Assembly (NCBI GenBank): GCA_030639665.1
Contig: DAOWCC010000164.1
Coordinates: 1 to 5,114 of the forward strand
Reading direction: 5' to 3'
Source: Elusimicrobiota bacterium
GTDB taxonomy: Bacteria; Elusimicrobiota; Elusimicrobia; Elusimicrobiales; UBA9959
Length of the DNA stretch: 5,114 nucleotides
In this document: piece after piece, positions 3,413 through 5,114 of the stretch
Position numbering within the stretch: the stretch's first letter is position 1
Layout: each line of letters begins with the position of its first letter
The notes under the pieces: generated by a model
Told to the model about the DNA's origin: nothing
The model's database searches: none
The model's input: only the letters and a program-made list of their open reading frames with translations
Program-made: the position numbers and the translations under genes

Positions 3413-4858
3413 TTATCTGATTAATTTTTGGGCGAGGAGCTTGCAGGCGGTTCTCAAATTATATTCGTCCGTGGCAATTTCACTTTCGGATTTTAAAACT
3501 TCGCCGGTGGCCACTGATATTATTTTAGCGCTAATCACATAACTCTTTTTTTCTTTAAATATCTCGCCTATAATCACTCTGTCGGCGGCAAGCAATTCTC
3601 CGAATTTAAGATAATTATCAACGCTATTTAAACCGCTCTTATTTATTTTTTGTTCGGACAAAACATAAATCAAGTCGGTTCTTTCCACAATGCGATATTT
3701 TCCGGTTTTTATAATTTCAGCTTCCAATATATTTGAAATCGTAAAACTGCGCTCTTTGGAAACATTCTCTCCGTTTTTTAAAGTAAGCACGGCAAGAACT
3801 TTTTTCTCCTTAGGCGCGTAAATTCTTCTCAGTCTGTCTTTATCCTTTGTTCTTTCGCCTTGATTCCCAAAACCGTAAGAAAAAGTTATCTTATGCGTAT
3901 CGCCCAAATCGCCATAGAGAACAAAAGCATAATCCAAGACTATATTTTTAATTTGAACGCCAAATCCCGACGAAAAGCCGCCCATAAAACCAAGTTCATC
4001 CTGATTTTTAAAATTATAACCGGCGCGTAAAAAAAGCCCTAAAGAATCCGAAGAAATAATTTCATATTCACCGGCAAACAGCAGATAAGGCTTATGGTCA
4101 ACGGGAAGTTTTCCTTCAAATATAATATCCAAATTGGGGGAATAATCCCATAAAAGACCTCCCACAAGTTCAAGAGGCAAAGGATGGCTCATGGAGCCGA
4201 GCTTCATCGGAAAACCAAGGTTTCTTACCGCAAGCGCGACATCGGTTCTTGTTTTTGCCAAAGGACGGCCATCGGGCACTATAATACCGATATCAACAGC
4301 CACTGAATGAGCGCTTTCTGTATAAATTTTAGAATGTATAAATTTTAAATTCGCGCCGATTTTGAATTTTTCAAAATCTTTGGCATAGGTGGTTTGAAAA
4401 GCCGAATCATAAGAAGAAAAAGAACCTGTCTTGTCTCCCATGGCGTTAAAACTATCCATCTCTCCCGCCGAATAAAAGAGAAAACCAAAGCCTCTTACCC
4501 AGCCGCTTTCCAAACCTTTTAAGTACGACATATTGCTTCTATATCCGGACTCCAGCATTGTTTCATAACTTAAACTAAAATTACCGGCGCCGCTCGGAAA
4601 ATAAGATATGCCGGCAGGATTATAAAAAACAGCGTCCGCGCCGTTTAAAACAAGTCCGCCTTTAGCTAAAGCTTCAAAACGCGCGCCGGGGGGATTTTTA
4701 AGGAAATTAGCGGTTGTGGTTCCTATGGCATCATCTGAAAAAGCGCCATCGGGTAAAAACCCGGCGCTCGCTAAGGATGCCATAATAAGAAAAAACAGCA
4801 GGGCAAGAAAAACATTAGCATGTCGAAAAGTCTTGGAGTTTTGGAGTCTTGGAGTCAT
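3413..4858 (-). CDS. PorV/PorQ-like outer-membrane beta-barrel fused to a CsgG/LpoB-like domain
   Basis: The 481-residue product (from ATG 4858) starts with a signal peptide whose hydrophobic core is VFLALLFFLIMASLASA, cleaved before GFLPDG. The mature N-terminus has the PorV/UPF0164 signature: GTTTANFLKNPPGARFEALA (about residues 46-65), then GADAVFYNPAGI (73-84). Alternating aromatic strands typical of an outer-membrane barrel follow, to about residue 333. After a charged linker, residues about 352-481 resemble CsgG/FlgO/LpoB-type domains: VLAVLTL, ILEAEIIKTGKYRIVERTDL, a YVLSEQ segment, ADRVIIGEI and ISVATGEVLKSE. Related PorV proteins serve export or envelope functions; the exact role here is unknown. 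No Shine-Dalgarno sequence supports ATG 4858 or an in-frame TTG at 4879 (488 residues); ATG is preferred. Codons look more GC-rich than in the accessory genes. The upstream gene ends 113 nt away in the same direction, so an operon is possible. Confidence 0.85.
   Translation of the reverse strand: MTPRLQNSKTFRHANVFLALLFFLIMASLASAGFLPDGAFSDDAIGTTTANFLKNPPGARFEALAKGGLVLNGADAVFYNPAGISYFPSGAGNFSLSYETMLESGYRSNMSYLKGLESGWVRGFGFLFYSAGEMDSFNAMGDKTGSFSSYDSAFQTTYAKDFEKFKIGANLKFIHSKIYTESAHSVAVDIGIIVPDGRPLAKTRTDVALAVRNLGFPMKLGSMSHPLPLELVGGLLWDYSPNLDIIFEGKLPVDHKPYLLFAGEYEIISSDSLGLFLRAGYNFKNQDELGFMGGFSSGFGVQIKNIVLDYAFVLYGDLGDTHKITFSYGFGNQGERTKDKDRLRRIYAPKEKKVLAVLTLKNGENVSKERSFTISNILEAEIIKTGKYRIVERTDLIYVLSEQKINKSGLNSVDNYLKFGELLAADRVIIGEIFKEKKSYVISAKIISVATGEVLKSESEIATDEYNLRTACKLLAQKLIR
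4831..4854. repeat. Three tandem 8-bp units at the start of the envelope gene
   Basis: On the plus strand the units are TCTTGGAG (4831-4838), TTTTGGAG (4839-4846) and TCTTGGAG (4847-4854). They lie directly inside the proposed ATG at 4858 and before the signal-peptide core, and encode PRLQNSK-like residues. Because the unit length is not a multiple of three, gain or loss of one unit would shift the frame. Confidence 0.8.
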
Positions 4859-4890
4859 TATAGTGTAAGCCCGGTCCAAAAGTTTTTATT

Positions 4891-4907
4891 GAGTTAGCTC
4901 TTAACTC
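4891..4907. repeat. Small perfect inverted repeat upstream of the envelope gene
   Basis: GAGTTA (4891-4896) and TAACTC (4902-4907) form a 6-bp inverted repeat with a 5-nt centre. It lies 33 nt upstream of the proposed ATG. No T-tract follows on either strand, so it does not look like a terminator; it could be an operator or a chance match. Confidence 0.4.
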
Positions 4908-4908
4908 T

Positions 4909-4954
4909 CCCGCCACTAAAGCATTGGCGGGTCCGCCTAAGTAGTAATGGCGGA
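4909..4954. repeat. Two adjacent GC-rich hairpins related to the repeat insert
   Basis: CCCGCCA (4909-4915) pairs with TGGCGGG (4925-4931) over a 9-nt loop. Immediately next, TCCGCC (4932-4937) pairs with GGCGGA (4949-4954) over an 11-nt loop. The first hairpin has the same 7-9-7 layout and nearly the same stem as 953-975 in copy B1 and its equivalents in E and F. It is a REP-like element between two co-directional genes. Confidence 0.75.
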
Positions 4955-4971
4955 AAACTCTGAACTTTATT

Positions 4972-5114
4972 TTACTTCTTCAAATCCGCGATAAGATATT
5001 CAATTCTGGATTTAACAGCTGTCTTATCCATTGAATCATATTCATCAAGTATATCTTCCAAATATCTTAAAGCAAAATCTCCGTTTAATTTTCTTTCGGA
5101 TAAAGTGCTTTCAA
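4972..5114 (-). CDS. C-terminal part of an unrecognised, possibly TPR-like protein
   Basis: Only the last 46 residues are in the window, ending in IEYLIADLKK and TAA (complement of 4972-4974). The segment GDFALRYLEDILDEYDSM has the small/large hydrophobic spacing of a helical repeat such as TPR, where Gly-x-Phe/Tyr-x-x-Ala followed by Leu-x-x-Ile-Leu-x-x-Tyr is common. The tail is predicted to be helical and is charged. This is a guess from pattern, not a family match. The gene reads in the same direction as the envelope gene, from which it is separated by the paired GC hairpins, so the two could be cotranscribed. Its start and most of its length lie beyond the window. Confidence 0.65.
   Translation of the reverse strand, partial: ESTLSERKLNGDFALRYLEDILDEYDSMDKTAVKSRIEYLIADLKK

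Noticed and set aside
4857..4862. TATAAT on the minus strand as a -10 box for the envelope gene
   Set aside because: It overlaps the proposed ATG and has no -35 partner at proper spacing. Starting transcription there would leave no usable start codon before the signal peptide.

Overview
This window looks like an accessory, repeat-rich segment (about 1-3240) next to an envelope gene (3413-4858), from a Gram-negative, probably uncultivated bacterium. The main lineage clue is the envelope protein. It has a PorV/PorQ-type N-terminal motif and a CsgG/LpoB-like C-terminal domain, a style common in Elusimicrobiota, Omnitrophota and related phyla. That placement is inference only, because there is no rRNA or marker gene here. 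By eye the accessory genes are more AT-rich than the envelope gene.

Layout from left to right: a dispersed repeat (1-121); a small exported protein of unknown function (264-725) with its own hairpin terminator (750-808); a head-to-tail cluster of three repeat copies, two of them truncated (838-1121); a type II toxin-antitoxin pair, BrnT-like toxin then ribbon-helix-helix antitoxin (1229-1779), driven by an excellent promoter (1190-1218); a decayed repeat copy (1867-1957); a strong minus-strand terminator (1961-1994); a secreted staphylococcal-nuclease-like protein with an Excalibur domain on the minus strand (2026-2781); two more repeat copies in reverse orientation (2858-3003 and 3102-3190); two terminator-like hairpins; and the minus-strand PorV/CsgG-like fusion gene. 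The window ends in the C-terminus of another minus-strand gene (4972-5114). A pair of GC-rich hairpins related to part of the dispersed repeat separates these last two genes.

The most notable pattern is that each of the three unrelated cargo blocks (exported protein, toxin-antitoxin pair, nuclease) lies 84-150 nt downstream of the 3' end of a repeat copy in the same orientation as the block. The repeats end in a conserved GGAGA-containing mini-hairpin. This resembles a cassette or repeat-mediated gene-capture arrangement, but no recombinase and no integron attC consensus was seen. The second notable point is that the nuclease keeps most SNase active-site motifs but appears to lack the arginine equivalent to Arg87 of staphylococcal nuclease.
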